In this document: in pieces, positions 15,843-22,393 of the stretch
Numbering within the stretch: the stretch's first letter is position 1
Layout: each line of letters opens with the position of its first letter
From: a virus
Virus record (IMG/VR): IMGVR_UViG_3300031687_000058
Coordinates: 1 to 33,810 of that record
Strand: one strand, 5' to 3'
DNA length: 33,810 nt
Made by a program: the position numbers and the translations under genes
The notes under the pieces: generated by a model
Databases searched by the model: none
Told to the model about the DNA's origin: nothing
What the model saw: only the letters and a program-made list of their open reading frames with translations

Positions 15843-17502
15843 AGTTACTTGTTTCCTGTATTATTGGGGCCTGACCAGCCTCTAATCGGCTAGTATCTGA
15901 GTTATAGAACAACCAGCCACCTACGCCTGTATTACCTGTCCTACGACATTTAACTAGCTGGATCTTAGTACAGTTTCTAGCATACTCATCTTCAGATAAT
16001 TTGTCACGACTTAATAAGATAGTATTAAACGCAATCTGGTTAATAGATCCTGAGCCTTTCATATCATATTCGTTTACATCGTGTGCATCCTTAGCACTAG
16101 GCTTACGCATATGACTGACTACAATGATACTGACTCCAGTTTCTTTAGCTAGTTTAAGGCACTTATCCATAAAGGCATCTACGGTTCCATTCTCATTGGA
16201 GGTCACAGCAGCCTGTAGAGGATCTAGTATTAGAACATCACAGTCTAGCCCTTTAACCATGTAACGCATCTTAGAGAACAGTTCATCTGCCTCTAGAGCC
16301 CCTTGATGGTCTAGTATATGTAACTTATCTGTATCAGCTAATTCCGAATACTTCTTATGTAACTGGTCGTAGTCCCGTTCAGGTTGAGGTACGTTAGATA
16401 TGTTCTGACCGATATGTACAGAGATTAATTTCTCTATTGTTTCGCCTACGTCAGCCTCTAGGAAAATACAACCTATACGCTTATTAGACTCCATCAACAT
16501 GTCGTAGACTAGATTATAGACTACTGTACTTTTACCGATAGATGTTAACGCCCCTAGTACCGTGATTTCACCAGCCGCTATACCACCATTCATCATGGCG
16601 TTTAGTGATCCGAATGCTTTAGGTAAAGGAGTCACCTCTTCAGTACCTCGCTTTACGAATAGATCCCAATTACCTGCATCTGACAAAGACACTACACCAG
16701 CAGGTCTATGAGGTTTAGCAGACCACCAGCACTCGGTAAACTCTTTAACCTTGCCTTTCATCAACATCTCAGAAGCATCTTTAAGAGGCATCTGCATCAC
16801 TTTTACTTTGTTAGGCGAGAATAAATCTACGATATTCTTAGTCGCGTCTGAACCTGCATCGTCTTGATCCATACAAAGTATGACACTATCAAACGACTCC
16901 AGAAACTCAAGTGATTCTTTGATACCCTTCACCGCACTACCTGAGCCGTTCTTTAAACTCACTACAGGCCATTTACCGTGAAACATAGAGCTAACTGCCA
17001 GTGCGTCTAACTCGCCCTCAGTGACCGTTATATAGCGTCCACCAGCACGACCCTCAAATACATTTTGACCGAACAGTCCTGCATCCCCTAGATTACCACT
17101 GCAAAAGAATTGCTTATACTTAGTTACCCGTGTCTTTAAGGCAACAATCTTATTGTCGCTGTTGTAGTACGGGTAGTGGTGTTTAGTGATATCTCCTTTA
17201 GCGTCATACTCTATTGTAACGCCAAACTTGTCTAGAATATCTTGGGATAATCTACGGTCTGGTATAGAGCCCTTAGTGCCCTTGATTAGATCCTCTTTAT
17301 TTACCTCTTTACGAGGAGGTGTAGGAACTACTGTCGATTGATTGTGCATTGATTCACCTGATTTAATAAAGTGACCACAGCCTACGGAATAGCAGGTAGA
17401 GTGCCCATCTTTATACTTAACTAAATTATCTTTAGACCCACACTTAGAGCAAGGGCCTCTACTGTCTACTTCTGCGTTACCAGCCGAATAGTTGATAGCC
17501 AT
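15832..17502 (-). CDS. Bifunctional primase-helicase (T7 gp4-like)
   Basis: A 556-residue protein with AGGA 9 nt before ATG. The N-terminal zinc-binding domain has C18-x2-C21 and C37-x4-C42 (T7 has x2 in the second pair). The TOPRIM primase domain shows TEGELDALAVSS and CMDQDDAGSDA. The hexameric helicase domain shows Walker A GALTSIGKST (K324), Walker B DVLILDPL, a VVSHMRK motif and QLVKCRRTGNTG near the C-terminus. It unwinds DNA and primes the lagging strand. Order helicase-then-polymerase with short overlaps suggests coupled synthesis. Confidence 0.97.
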   Translation of the reverse strand: MAINYSAGNAEVDSRGPCSKCGSKDNLVKYKDGHSTCYSVGCGHFIKSGESMHNQSTVVPTPPRKEVNKEDLIKGTKGSIPDRRLSQDILDKFGVTIEYDAKGDITKHHYPYYNSDNKIVALKTRVTKYKQFFCSGNLGDAGLFGQNVFEGRAGGRYITVTEGELDALAVSSMFHGKWPVVSLKNGSGSAVKGIKESLEFLESFDSVILCMDQDDAGSDATKNIVDLFSPNKVKVMQMPLKDASEMLMKGKVKEFTECWWSAKPHRPAGVVSLSDAGNWDLFVKRGTEEVTPLPKAFGSLNAMMNGGIAAGEITVLGALTSIGKSTVVYNLVYDMLMESNKRIGCIFLEADVGETIEKLISVHIGQNISNVPQPERDYDQLHKKYSELADTDKLHILDHQGALEADELFSKMRYMVKGLDCDVLILDPLQAAVTSNENGTVDAFMDKCLKLAKETGVSIIVVSHMRKPSAKDAHDVNEYDMKGSGSINQIAFNTILLSRDKLSEDEYARNCTKIQLVKCRRTGNTGVGGWLFYNSDTSRLEAGQAPIIQETSNYDF

Positions 17503-17693
17503 TTATCGTGATCCTTTTTTGTTAGGTAATGTGTCAATAAGTTAATGATTGCTGCTAGGGTAACTCTGTCGTTATCCCTTTGCCTAGTGGTCGAATACCA
17601 CCCTTCGTCCTCTACTGCATAGTCTAGGACGTTATAGTAATTCTTTAACTCAGATATTACCAACTCTTCAATCTGCTGATCTGTTAGATTCAT
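17466..17693 (-). CDS. Hypothetical 75-aa protein upstream of helicase
   Basis: MNLTDQQIEELVISELKNYY, a helical start, then a short charged region and IINLLTHYLTKKDHDKW. No motif recognised beyond a pattern I recall among small marine phage proteins. Its 3' end overlaps the helicase gene by 37 nt and its start overlaps the preceding ORF (ATGA), which supports expression. Confidence 0.65.
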   Translation of the reverse strand: MNLTDQQIEELVISELKNYYNVLDYAVEDEGWYSTTRQRDNDRVTLAAIINLLTHYLTKKDHDKWLSTIRLVTQK

Positions 17694-17878
17694 AGATCCT
17701 CCAGCCTAAGCTTTAACTTAGCTATCATATCCTCATTGTATGCTACAAACTGACCGCCTCTTTTAACACCCTCTTCATAGTTTGAAATTTCTGTTTCAAT
17801 CTTAGTACGGGCTTTAGACGCTGCAATCTTTTCCTTTAGTGATTTATTTTTCAGTGTCTTAATCATTAATTCAGTCAT
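17690..17878 (-). CDS. Small basic coiled-coil protein (62 aa)
   Basis: MTELMIKTLKNKSLKEKIAA followed by a continuous charged helix ending KLKLRLEDL. It looks like a short coiled coil with no other domain. ATGA overlap with the next gene and a 1-nt gap to the preceding stop show tight coupling. Function unknown. Confidence 0.6.
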   Translation of the reverse strand: MTELMIKTLKNKSLKEKIAASKARTKIETEISNYEEGVKRGGQFVAYNEDMIAKLKLRLEDL

Positions 17879-17879
17879 G

Positions 17880-18164
17880 TTATGGAAGTCTCATTATCTG
17901 GTTTATTTTTTCTTTTCTTTGACTATCAATTTTACCGTACAAATCATTGTATGCGATAGCTGAAACGATAGCACTCTGGCCTCTATGTAATAACGTGGCG
18001 CAGTTTAAGTAAGAAACTCCTAAGACTCGCAGTTCTACTAGCTTGTCTAATTCAGAAGACTTCCAGTACACTTGAGGGCCCCTGTATCTTTTATTATCTT
18101 CTTTTGGTTTGATTTCTTCAGTTCTGAAACTTGCAGGAATCTTTGGTTTGAATATTAAGCTCAT
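17880..18164 (-). CDS. GcrA/SANT-like helix-turn-helix protein (candidate regulator)
   Basis: A 94-residue protein. Residues ~33-80 (YWKSSELDKLVELRVLGVSY, then CATLLHRGQSAIVSAIAYND) follow the W-x4-E-x-L-x-E-L-x-x-x-G-x-S ... A-x-x-L-x-R pattern of GcrA- or Myb/SANT-type HTH domains. The N-terminus is basic and flexible. GGAG lies ~11 nt upstream of ATG. It is the only HTH-like protein I can see in the window, so it is a candidate binder of the control-region repeats. This is a fold guess from a short pattern. Confidence 0.5.
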   Translation of the reverse strand: MSLIFKPKIPASFRTEEIKPKEDNKRYRGPQVYWKSSELDKLVELRVLGVSYLNCATLLHRGQSAIVSAIAYNDLYGKIDSQRKEKINQIMRLP

Positions 18165-18315
18165 AATCTAATTGCTCCAATACTTTGTTCATATAATCTT
18201 CATATAATAGGTTTAGGTCAGCGTCCATCTCTTTAGGTTCGATAGTGCTTTTCCTGTAGGCTTTCTCATACTTAATCCTAGCATCCTCTACGGGATCATC
18301 TTTGATTGTCTTCAT
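18118..18315 (-). CDS. Hypothetical 65-aa protein
   Basis: Start is ATG 18315 (MKTIKDDPVEDARIKYEKAY) rather than an upstream GTG at 18336, because 18312-18315 forms an ATGA overlap with the lipoprotein gene before it and AAGAG lies upstream. Charged and helical, no motif recognised. Its 3' end overlaps the HTH-like gene by 47 nt. Confidence 0.55.
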   Translation of the reverse strand: MKTIKDDPVEDARIKYEKAYRKSTIEPKEMDADLNLLYEDYMNKVLEQLDYELNIQTKDSCKFQN

Positions 18316-18485
18316 AGCATATTCTCTTTGGCACACAAGGCTGCTGCCTGTACCTCTTCAGGGCCCCATGTAGCTTCGCTGTGAGTATACAACTCATCAC
18401 ACCATACTTGCTTGTAATCGTTCTGAGGTGGTGTGCCACAGCCAGCTATATAGACTACCATAAGTAATATCAATAACCGTTTCAT
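18312..18485 (-). CDS. Small lipoprotein (57 aa) in the early block
   Basis: The ORF begins MKRLLILLMVVYIAGCGTPP: a basic n-region, a hydrophobic core and a lipobox I-A-G-C with the acylated Cys at position 16. The mature part is ~42 residues with two more cysteines (near 29 and 51, in VWCDELY and AALCAKEN), which could form a disulfide in the periplasm. Start lies 1 nt before the preceding ORF's stop; end overlaps the next start as ATGA. A phage lipoprotein outside the lysis cassette could act in superinfection exclusion or envelope modification; an Rz1-like spanin is less likely because it lacks a proline-rich tail and an Rz partner. Confidence 0.75.
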   Translation of the reverse strand: MKRLLILLMVVYIAGCGTPPQNDYKQVWCDELYTHSEATWGPEEVQAAALCAKENML

Positions 18486-18686
18486 TTATACTCTCCCCAT
18501 GATTTCTTCATGGGCCAATTGCTGAACAAACTCTGAGTTTTCGTTAGTTAACTTTTCTAATTGATCATCTGATAAGGGATTTCCGTTAGCATCTATGGCT
18601 TCTGAAATATAAGCATCTACAAAATCTGGATAATCATTCATGCAAATACCGTCTACTGTCACATCTCTTAAATCATATATATTCAT
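18486..18686 (-). CDS. Small acidic protein with DVTVDGICMNDYPDF motif
   Basis: A 66-residue protein: MNIYDLRDVTVDGICMNDYP then FVDAYISEAIDANG and LSDDQLEKLTNEN. I recall this N-terminal pattern (D-G-I/V-x-x-x-DYPDF-x-DA-Y-I) in many phages as a conserved protein of unknown function. Acidic, soluble, no membrane segment. Confidence 0.75.
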   Translation of the reverse strand: MNIYDLRDVTVDGICMNDYPDFVDAYISEAIDANGNPLSDDQLEKLTNENSEFVQQLAHEEIMGRV

Positions 18687-18697
18687 TTTATTATCCT

Positions 18698-18895
18698 CTA
18701 TTTAGTTACAAATAATACAATGTCTTCACCTGTCGTTAGGCTCGATATTGGGATAGCTACACCGTCTTCTGGAGGTGGCTGTGCGCCTACATAAGCCCAT
18801 GACTTCCCTGCTTTAAAGTCAGCCTTAACAGCACTGACAAACTCAGGGTGATCTACTGTAAACATAGCACTCATTAAAATTATACCTAAAAACAT
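18698..18895 (-). CDS. Hypothetical 65-aa protein
   Basis: Start ATG 18895 has AGGAG 6 nt upstream. The N-terminus is hydrophobic for ~13 residues, then FTVDHPEFVSAVKADFKAGK and a short beta-like tail ending DIVLFVTK. No domain recognised. The first 12 residues may be a weak signal sequence or simply a buried strand. Confidence 0.6.
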   Translation of the reverse strand: MFLGIILMSAMFTVDHPEFVSAVKADFKAGKSWAYVGAQPPPEDGVAIPISSLTTGEDIVLFVTK

Positions 18896-18898
18896 ACG

Positions 18899-19063
18899 TT
18901 ACTCCTTTATTAATTCATCTTCTAATCTTAGCTTTTCTTCTAGTTCGGCTTCATACTCTAGAATTAAATCACCCATGTCCTGAACATGATCTTTTTGCCC
19001 GATACTATAACCAACTTTAGTTTTGTTTCCTTCATCAATACTATAACCAACTTTAGTTATCAT
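18899..19063 (-). CDS. 54-aa protein with duplicated TKVGYSI motif
   Basis: MITKVGYSIDEGNK is followed immediately by TKVGYSIGQKDH, then an acidic helical tail ending DELIKE. GGAG sits ~7 nt upstream of ATG 19063; the stop lies 4 nt before the next start. The N-terminal duplication is visible in DNA as two exact 21-bp copies (19002-19022, 19038-19058). Function unknown. Confidence 0.65.
   Translation of the reverse strand: MITKVGYSIDEGNKTKVGYSIGQKDHVQDMGDLILEYEAELEEKLRLEDELIKE
19002..19058 (-). repeat. Two exact 21-bp direct repeats, 36-bp period, within a gene
   Basis: The plus-strand sequence starting ATACTATAACCAACTTTAGT (plus one T) occurs at 19002-19022 and 19038-19058. The 36-bp period equals 12 codons, so the duplication keeps the frame of the minus-strand gene. 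Confidence 0.9.
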
Positions 19064-19065
19064 TT

Positions 19066-19296
19066 TTATTCTCCATTCTTTAATTCATCTAGTTCATTAC
19101 ATACTGCTGTGAGAATATCATCATCATCAATATCATCAAACGACCCTATGCTCAATACTTTATCTATACTCCACTCTACTTCAGGGCACTCGGCTCGTTC
19201 ATACATACTAGCTGGAATAAAGCCACCGCTTACAGTAACATCAACCCTTAGTTCCCATGACTCAACTTCTAAATCAAACGTATATTTACTACTCAT
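19066..19296 (-). CDS. Hypothetical acidic protein (76 aa)
   Basis: MSSKYTFDLEVESWELRVDV is beta-strand-like, with GGFIPASMYERAECPEVEW and an acidic C-terminal helix (DDIDDDDILTAVCNELDEL). I recall phage proteins with a Y-x-x-x-LEVE ... G-x-F-x-P pattern but no function. Well packed between neighbours (2-nt and 6-nt gaps). Confidence 0.65.
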   Translation of the reverse strand: MSSKYTFDLEVESWELRVDVTVSGGFIPASMYERAECPEVEWSIDKVLSIGSFDDIDDDDILTAVCNELDELKNGE

Positions 19297-19302
19297 AATT
19301 AC

Positions 19303-19782
19303 TTACTCCTTTAAATCATCTAGTTCTGACAATGCTAAGTTATAGCAGTCACTTCTAAACATAAACCCGTTTGATGGGTCTACATCATCTTTAAATTTCT
19401 TAACTGCCAATGTGTAATATAACTCTTTAGGTATAATTCCTGCAAAGTATAAAACTGACAAGTCACTCTTAATACGGGTGAATGCGTAATAGTCACAATT
19501 CTGTTTTGTATTGATTGCGTTTACTGAGCATTCATAATGAGGCTGTGGAATAGACCTGCATTGTTTAGACTTAACATCCACTGTAGATCCGTCTTGCATT
19601 ATGAGGTCGTAATCGTAGGTATTAGCTTGTTTCCAGCCTAAGTGGTGTGACAGTACCACCTCTCCTAGAAAACCGATTACATTACCCTTCCCTCGCGTTA
19701 TAGAGTTCTTTAATATACCCATCTCTTCAGACATATCTTGTGCCTGTTTTATTTGTTCTTTAGTCGTTATGATTGTTTGCAT
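19303..19782 (-). CDS. Predicted PD-(D/E)XK nuclease-fold protein
   Basis: ATG 19782 is preferred to GTG 19788 because AGGA lies 8 nt before it. The 159-residue product has GNVIGFLGEVVLSHHLG (E41), YDYDLIMQDG (D59) and S-T-V-D69-V-K71-S-K, the order E...D...(D/E)-x-K of this fold, followed by beta strands (YYAFTRI, LYFAGII). It could be a DNA endonuclease involved in host DNA breakdown or recombination. Family match is by motif order only; a structural or nuclease-dead role cannot be excluded. Confidence 0.65.
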   Translation of the reverse strand: MQTIITTKEQIKQAQDMSEEMGILKNSITRGKGNVIGFLGEVVLSHHLGWKQANTYDYDLIMQDGSTVDVKSKQCRSIPQPHYECSVNAINTKQNCDYYAFTRIKSDLSVLYFAGIIPKELYYTLAVKKFKDDVDPSNGFMFRSDCYNLALSELDDLKE

Positions 19783-19802
19783 TTTCACTTTCCTTTAGAG
19801 AC

Positions 19803-19829
19803 AAAAAAGAACAGTTTTACATCTTGTTC
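19803..19829 (-). terminator. Weak terminator or attenuator after the SSB gene
   Basis: On the minus strand GAACA (plus 19825-19829) pairs with TGTTC (plus 19809-19813) and is followed by six T residues (plus 19803-19808). The stem is only 5 bp. Placed 28 nt past the SSB stop, it could reduce read-through and so raise SSB relative to downstream genes. Confidence 0.35.
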
Positions 19830-19856
19830 AGGATGTTTTAGGAGAATTATATAATG

Positions 19857-20258
19857 CTAGAAGTCTGTAGTTTCTTCAGCATTCTCAAAGTCTAATGGAA
19901 TATCACCTGTACCCATCTCTAATACTTTGACTCGGTTAGCATAAGTCGCTAAACCATGTTGAGGGTGAATGTTACCGTGTTTCCACTGTACCCTTACTTT
20001 AGTACCTCTAGGCAACTCTTCAGTCATAGACATAGCCTGACCGTTATCGTCTAAAATATCAATACTATAGCCAGACTTAAACTTTCGTTGTGCTACACCT
20101 TGATAATCTTTAATGATAACGTCTAAAGCCGATAACTTAGCGGCCTCTTCTTTATCCATACATAATGTTATGTTATATCCTACGTCCTGACCCTGATATT
20201 GGTCTTCTGTTAAGACATGACTAAATGCGATATAACCTTCGGTTACTGATAGACTCAT
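19857..20258 (-). CDS. Single-stranded DNA-binding protein, T7 gp2.5-like
   Basis: A 133-residue protein with OB-fold-like strands (GYIAFSHVLTEDQYQGQDVG, YNITLCMDKEEAAKL, FKSGYSIDILDDNGQ, GTKVRVQWKHG) and an acidic C-terminal tail ending in an aromatic residue (DFENAEETTDF, F133). Acidic tail plus terminal Phe is the hallmark of T7 gp2.5, where it contacts polymerase and helicase. It is shorter than gp2.5 (232 aa). It sits behind a long structured leader (20259-20428), unusual in this tightly packed block. Confidence 0.8.
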   Translation of the reverse strand: MSLSVTEGYIAFSHVLTEDQYQGQDVGYNITLCMDKEEAAKLSALDVIIKDYQGVAQRKFKSGYSIDILDDNGQAMSMTEELPRGTKVRVQWKHGNIHPQHGLATYANRVKVLEMGTGDIPLDFENAEETTDF

Positions 20259-20287
20259 AATTAATTACTCTTTTTTAGATTACGTTT

Positions 20288-20389
20288 ATAGGTTTTAATA
20301 CCTATGATTTATCAACAGGCCCTAGCTGCTCTTCAGTGAAACTTCTTTATAATTATTTAAGGATTATAATAAAGTTTAATACTGAAGAG
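20288..20389 (-). promoter_or_regulatory. Structured 5' leader of the SSB gene (two inverted repeats)
   Basis: The 170-nt gap before SSB holds a long imperfect hairpin: outer arms CTCTTCAGT (20329-20337) and ACTGAAGAG (20381-20389), inner arms 20339-20353 and 20363-20377 pairing over 15 positions with three mismatches, loop 20354-20362. A second hairpin, ATAGGT (20288-20293) with ACCTAT (20300-20305), follows on the transcript. Possible roles: RNA processing site, mRNA stabiliser, or autoregulation by SSB. TATAAT-like sequences inside the large dyad lack a -35 partner. Confidence 0.6.
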
Positions 20390-20428
20390 TGCCTAAGTGC
20401 TAAGGAACTATTTTGAGTTTAGCATAGA

Positions 20429-20620
20429 TTAATCAATTAATAAATAGTCCTGCTGTGTAATTTCGGTGTAAAGTTCTATTTCAATAGTTTCGTCTAGCAT
20501 TTCATCCTCATCAATACTGTCCTCATCGTCATAAAATTGTGCGTCTTGTTTTAGACATTTTTTGCACAATTCAATATCCTCATCATCTAGTAATAGCCTG
20601 TCGCATGATTTGCATTTCAT
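20429..20620 (-). CDS. Small zinc-ribbon protein with acidic tail
   Basis: A 63-residue protein. C3-x2-C6 and C19-x2-C22 (MKCKSCDRLL ... ELCKKCL) make a compact Zn ribbon; residues 28-50 are almost all Asp/Glu (DDEDSIDEDEMLDETIEIE). I recall this MKCK-x-C-x-x-LL family in many marine phages, function unknown. A nucleic-acid mimic or RNA-polymerase-binding role would suit an acidic tail but is speculation. Confidence 0.75.
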   Translation of the reverse strand: MKCKSCDRLLLDDEDIELCKKCLKQDAQFYDDEDSIDEDEMLDETIEIELYTEITQQDYLLID

Positions 20621-20641
20621 AGTATATTTACCTCTAATGGT

Positions 20642-21016
20642 TTAGAACAATAATAAATCGTCTAAATCTAAGCCCGACTTAATAGCAGCATCCCTAGCCT
20701 TGTCTGCTGTATGAAAATTAACATACTCTCGCATTGAGGCTGTGTTTTGGTTTTGCCATTTATTGGCCCAATATTCTTGATCCTGATATAACTCGTATAA
20801 GGCTAGCTTGCTTTTTAAGGCTTCTCTAGTTTCAATTATATCGGGGTTTTTAGCGTACCCTCTCTCGTAGATATGATCCTGTGGATTTTCATCCTGTCTA
20901 GCATATCTCAACTGGTCTTGTAGCAAGTCCCTATCCTGCTGGTCTATAACAATCATGCCATAATCTGTAGTTAAAATTAAATCGCCTGTCTCTTGGTTTA
21001 TTTCAAATTTAAGCAT
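20642..21016 (-). CDS. Hypothetical 124-aa protein
   Basis: Begins MLKFEINQETGDLILTTDYG, a beta-rich opening, followed by a charged helical region (DLLQDQLRYARQDENPQDHI) and an aromatic stretch ending DLDDLLLF. No enzyme motif recognised. Start is 1 nt after the stop of the preceding gene. Confidence 0.65.
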   Translation of the reverse strand: MLKFEINQETGDLILTTDYGMIVIDQQDRDLLQDQLRYARQDENPQDHIYERGYAKNPDIIETREALKSKLALYELYQDQEYWANKWQNQNTASMREYVNFHTADKARDAAIKSGLDLDDLLLF

Positions 21017-21226
21017 TTATTCTATCCTCTGACTTTGTATTAATTCTATTTGCTTGAGTAACTCTTTAGACTTCTCAACCGCTAGACTGATCTGTAAAAA
21101 CTCATCTGCTAAAAACATGTCTTCAGGGTCTTCTTTTAACTTACGCTGTGTGCGCCAATAACTTAGATGTAATAAGTCTAGGGCCTCATAAACGTGCTTA
21201 GTGATATCATATTTATTGATAACCAT
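21017..21226 (-). CDS. Hypothetical helical protein (69 aa)
   Basis: MVINKYDITKHVYEALDLLH and a continuous helical body (AVEKSKELLKQIELIQSQRIE) suggest a small helical bundle. No motif recognised. It is packed 1-2 nt from both neighbours. Confidence 0.6.
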   Translation of the reverse strand: MVINKYDITKHVYEALDLLHLSYWRTQRKLKEDPEDMFLADEFLQISLAVEKSKELLKQIELIQSQRIE

Positions 21227-21228
21227 TT

Positions 21229-21423
21229 TTAATACTCCATTACTTGTCTTAATTGCATACGTTTCTTATACCCTATGCTTTGATAGCGGCACAAGGCGAT
21301 ATAGTCGGTGCTGGAGTAGACTTTGGAGTCTAATAGACCTGCTATATACCAGTAAAATGAATCCTCATTAGACGGCTTTATTAAGCGTCTAAAGGCACTG
21401 TCCTTTAATATGCTTCTCTTCAT
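21229..21423 (-). CDS. Hypothetical 64-aa protein
   Basis: The start at 21423 (MKRSILKDSAFRRLIKPS) is preferred to an upstream ATG at 21465 because it forms an ATGA overlap with the membrane-protein ORF upstream. Basic, aromatic (FYWYIAGLLDSKVYS), no known motif. Confidence 0.55.
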   Translation of the reverse strand: MKRSILKDSAFRRLIKPSNEDSFYWYIAGLLDSKVYSSTDYIALCRYQSIGYKKRMQLRQVMEY

Positions 21424-21539
21424 ATCGACCACCCTAGCAAAACCCCTGATATTAAGGCAAACCAAAGGATTCCACCCGTTAAGAATAAAAACACCTCTTC
21501 AGTGTCTATTGTCTTAATCCATTGTTTAATTTTAAGCAT
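21420..21539 (-). CDS. 39-aa single-pass membrane protein
   Basis: MLKIKQWIKTIDTEEVFLFL continues with TGGILWFALISGVLLGWSI: a short basic/amphipathic N-terminus and one membrane segment (~16-38). The start overlaps the preceding SH3-like gene by 8 nt and the stop overlaps the next start as ATGA, which argues that this short ORF is translated. Function unknown. Confidence 0.6.
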   Translation of the reverse strand: MLKIKQWIKTIDTEEVFLFLTGGILWFALISGVLLGWSI

Positions 21540-21714
21540 TTTTTACCACCACCTCTAAGCTTGTGAATTTATAGACTTTAGGGCCGCTAGCAAATCTAAC
21601 TAGCACTTGGCCCGTGTCTCTGTTTATCGACCCTATTATACCATAGGGGTTGTTACCGTATTCTAATTTGACCACATCACCTGCGCTATAGTCATTTAGA
21701 TTGTGATTTTTCAT
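21532..21714 (-). CDS. Small SH3-like beta-barrel protein (60 aa)
   Basis: DYSAGDVVKLEYGNNPYGII, GQVLVRFASGPKVYKF and SLEVVVKN give the alternating strands of an SH3/KOW-like barrel. Such small proteins are common in phage early regions, role unknown. Starts in a TAATG overlap (21712-21716) with the gene before it. Confidence 0.6.
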   Translation of the reverse strand: MKNHNLNDYSAGDVVKLEYGNNPYGIIGSINRDTGQVLVRFASGPKVYKFTSLEVVVKNA

Positions 21715-21887
21715 TATTCTGGAATCCTATAATTGATATAAGTTTCGGTATGTTTAGGCGTGAAATTACGATATTCAACAACGAGTTTTAATGACCTTTC
21801 GCCCCTCTCTAAACGTAAGGGATCATCACTTTCCTTATAGTGCCAATCGTGTTTTGTTAGCAGTTCTTTATAGTCTGATAATTTCAT
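21714..21887 (-). CDS. Hypothetical 57-aa protein
   Basis: MKLSDYKELLTKHDWHYKES, then LERGERSLKLVVEYRNFTP and a short C-terminal strand. AAGGA lies ~9 nt upstream of the ATG. The stop overlaps the next start (TAATG). It reads as an alpha-beta mini-domain; no family recognised. Confidence 0.6.
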   Translation of the reverse strand: MKLSDYKELLTKHDWHYKESDDPLRLERGERSLKLVVEYRNFTPKHTETYINYRIPE

Positions 21888-21890
21888 TTT

Positions 21891-22034
21891 TTATTGTCCT
21901 TTTTTGTTAAATATTTTATCTACAATAACGCCACCTAAGACCATGCAAGTTAGTGCAATATAGGCATCATCTGTAAACACAGAAACTAGAACAAGGGCGA
22001 TAAACGCCCCCGAAAAAAACCTAAGTATAATCAT
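21891..22034 (-). CDS. 47-aa membrane protein (two hydrophobic segments)
   Basis: MIILRFFSGAFIALVLVSVF, then DDAYIALTCMVLGGVIVDKI and a basic end (FNKKGQ). The two hydrophobic stretches (~4-20 and ~24-39) suggest a small hairpin membrane protein. AAAGGG lies 6 nt upstream of the ATG, and the ORF exactly fills the gap between neighbours. Confidence 0.6.
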   Translation of the reverse strand: MIILRFFSGAFIALVLVSVFTDDAYIALTCMVLGGVIVDKIFNKKGQ

Positions 22035-22037
22035 AAG

Positions 22038-22277
22038 CTACCCTTTTGCATATTGCATCATAAACCGTATATGCTCAAGCCTAGCAGCCCCTTTACGACT
22101 TGCTAGGTTCCCTAGCCATATAGCCACATCGTTACCTGACTTGCCCACCCCGCACCATATGCCCTTAGTTTCATACTTGCCGTCTTTACCTGCGGTTATC
22201 CATTGTCCTGCTTGTAAGCCTTTCCTTTGCTCTTGTGATAGTGTCCATATGTCCACAGTCTTTTGATATTTAGCCAT
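22038..22277 (-). CDS. Conserved hypothetical with VDIWTLSQEQRKGLQAGQW motif
   Basis: A 79-residue protein. The VDIWTLSQEQRKGLQAGQWI opening followed by a Gly-rich beta region (GIWCGVGKSGNDVAIWLGN) is a pattern I recall from several phages, function unknown. AAGGA is ~9 nt upstream of ATG. Basic C-terminus. Confidence 0.7.
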   Translation of the reverse strand: MAKYQKTVDIWTLSQEQRKGLQAGQWITAGKDGKYETKGIWCGVGKSGNDVAIWLGNLASRKGAARLEHIRFMMQYAKG

Positions 22278-22278
22278 T

Positions 22279-22392
22279 TTACTTGATCCTTTTAATTAGT
22301 TTATGAGTTCTTTTGACGACCCAAACGCAGACCGAAAAACAGATAATAGGTACGCTCAAAATAAGCGCGATAAATGCCATTGTTTCTATCAT
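22279..22392 (-). CDS. 37-aa single-pass membrane protein with basic tail
   Basis: MIETMAFIALILSVPIICFS, VCVWVV and then KRTHKLIKRIK: one membrane segment (~5-26) and a strongly basic C-terminal tail, as expected for an N-out/C-in small protein. It lies 1 nt after the preceding stop and 1 nt before the next start. Third small membrane protein of this cluster. Confidence 0.6.
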   Translation of the reverse strand: MIETMAFIALILSVPIICFSVCVWVVKRTHKLIKRIK

Positions 22393-22393
22393 C

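Noticed and set aside
20346-20368. Promoter inside the SSB-leader dyad (TATAAT on both strands)
   Set aside because: No -35-like hexamer at 16-18 nt on either strand; AT-rich palindrome explains the matches.
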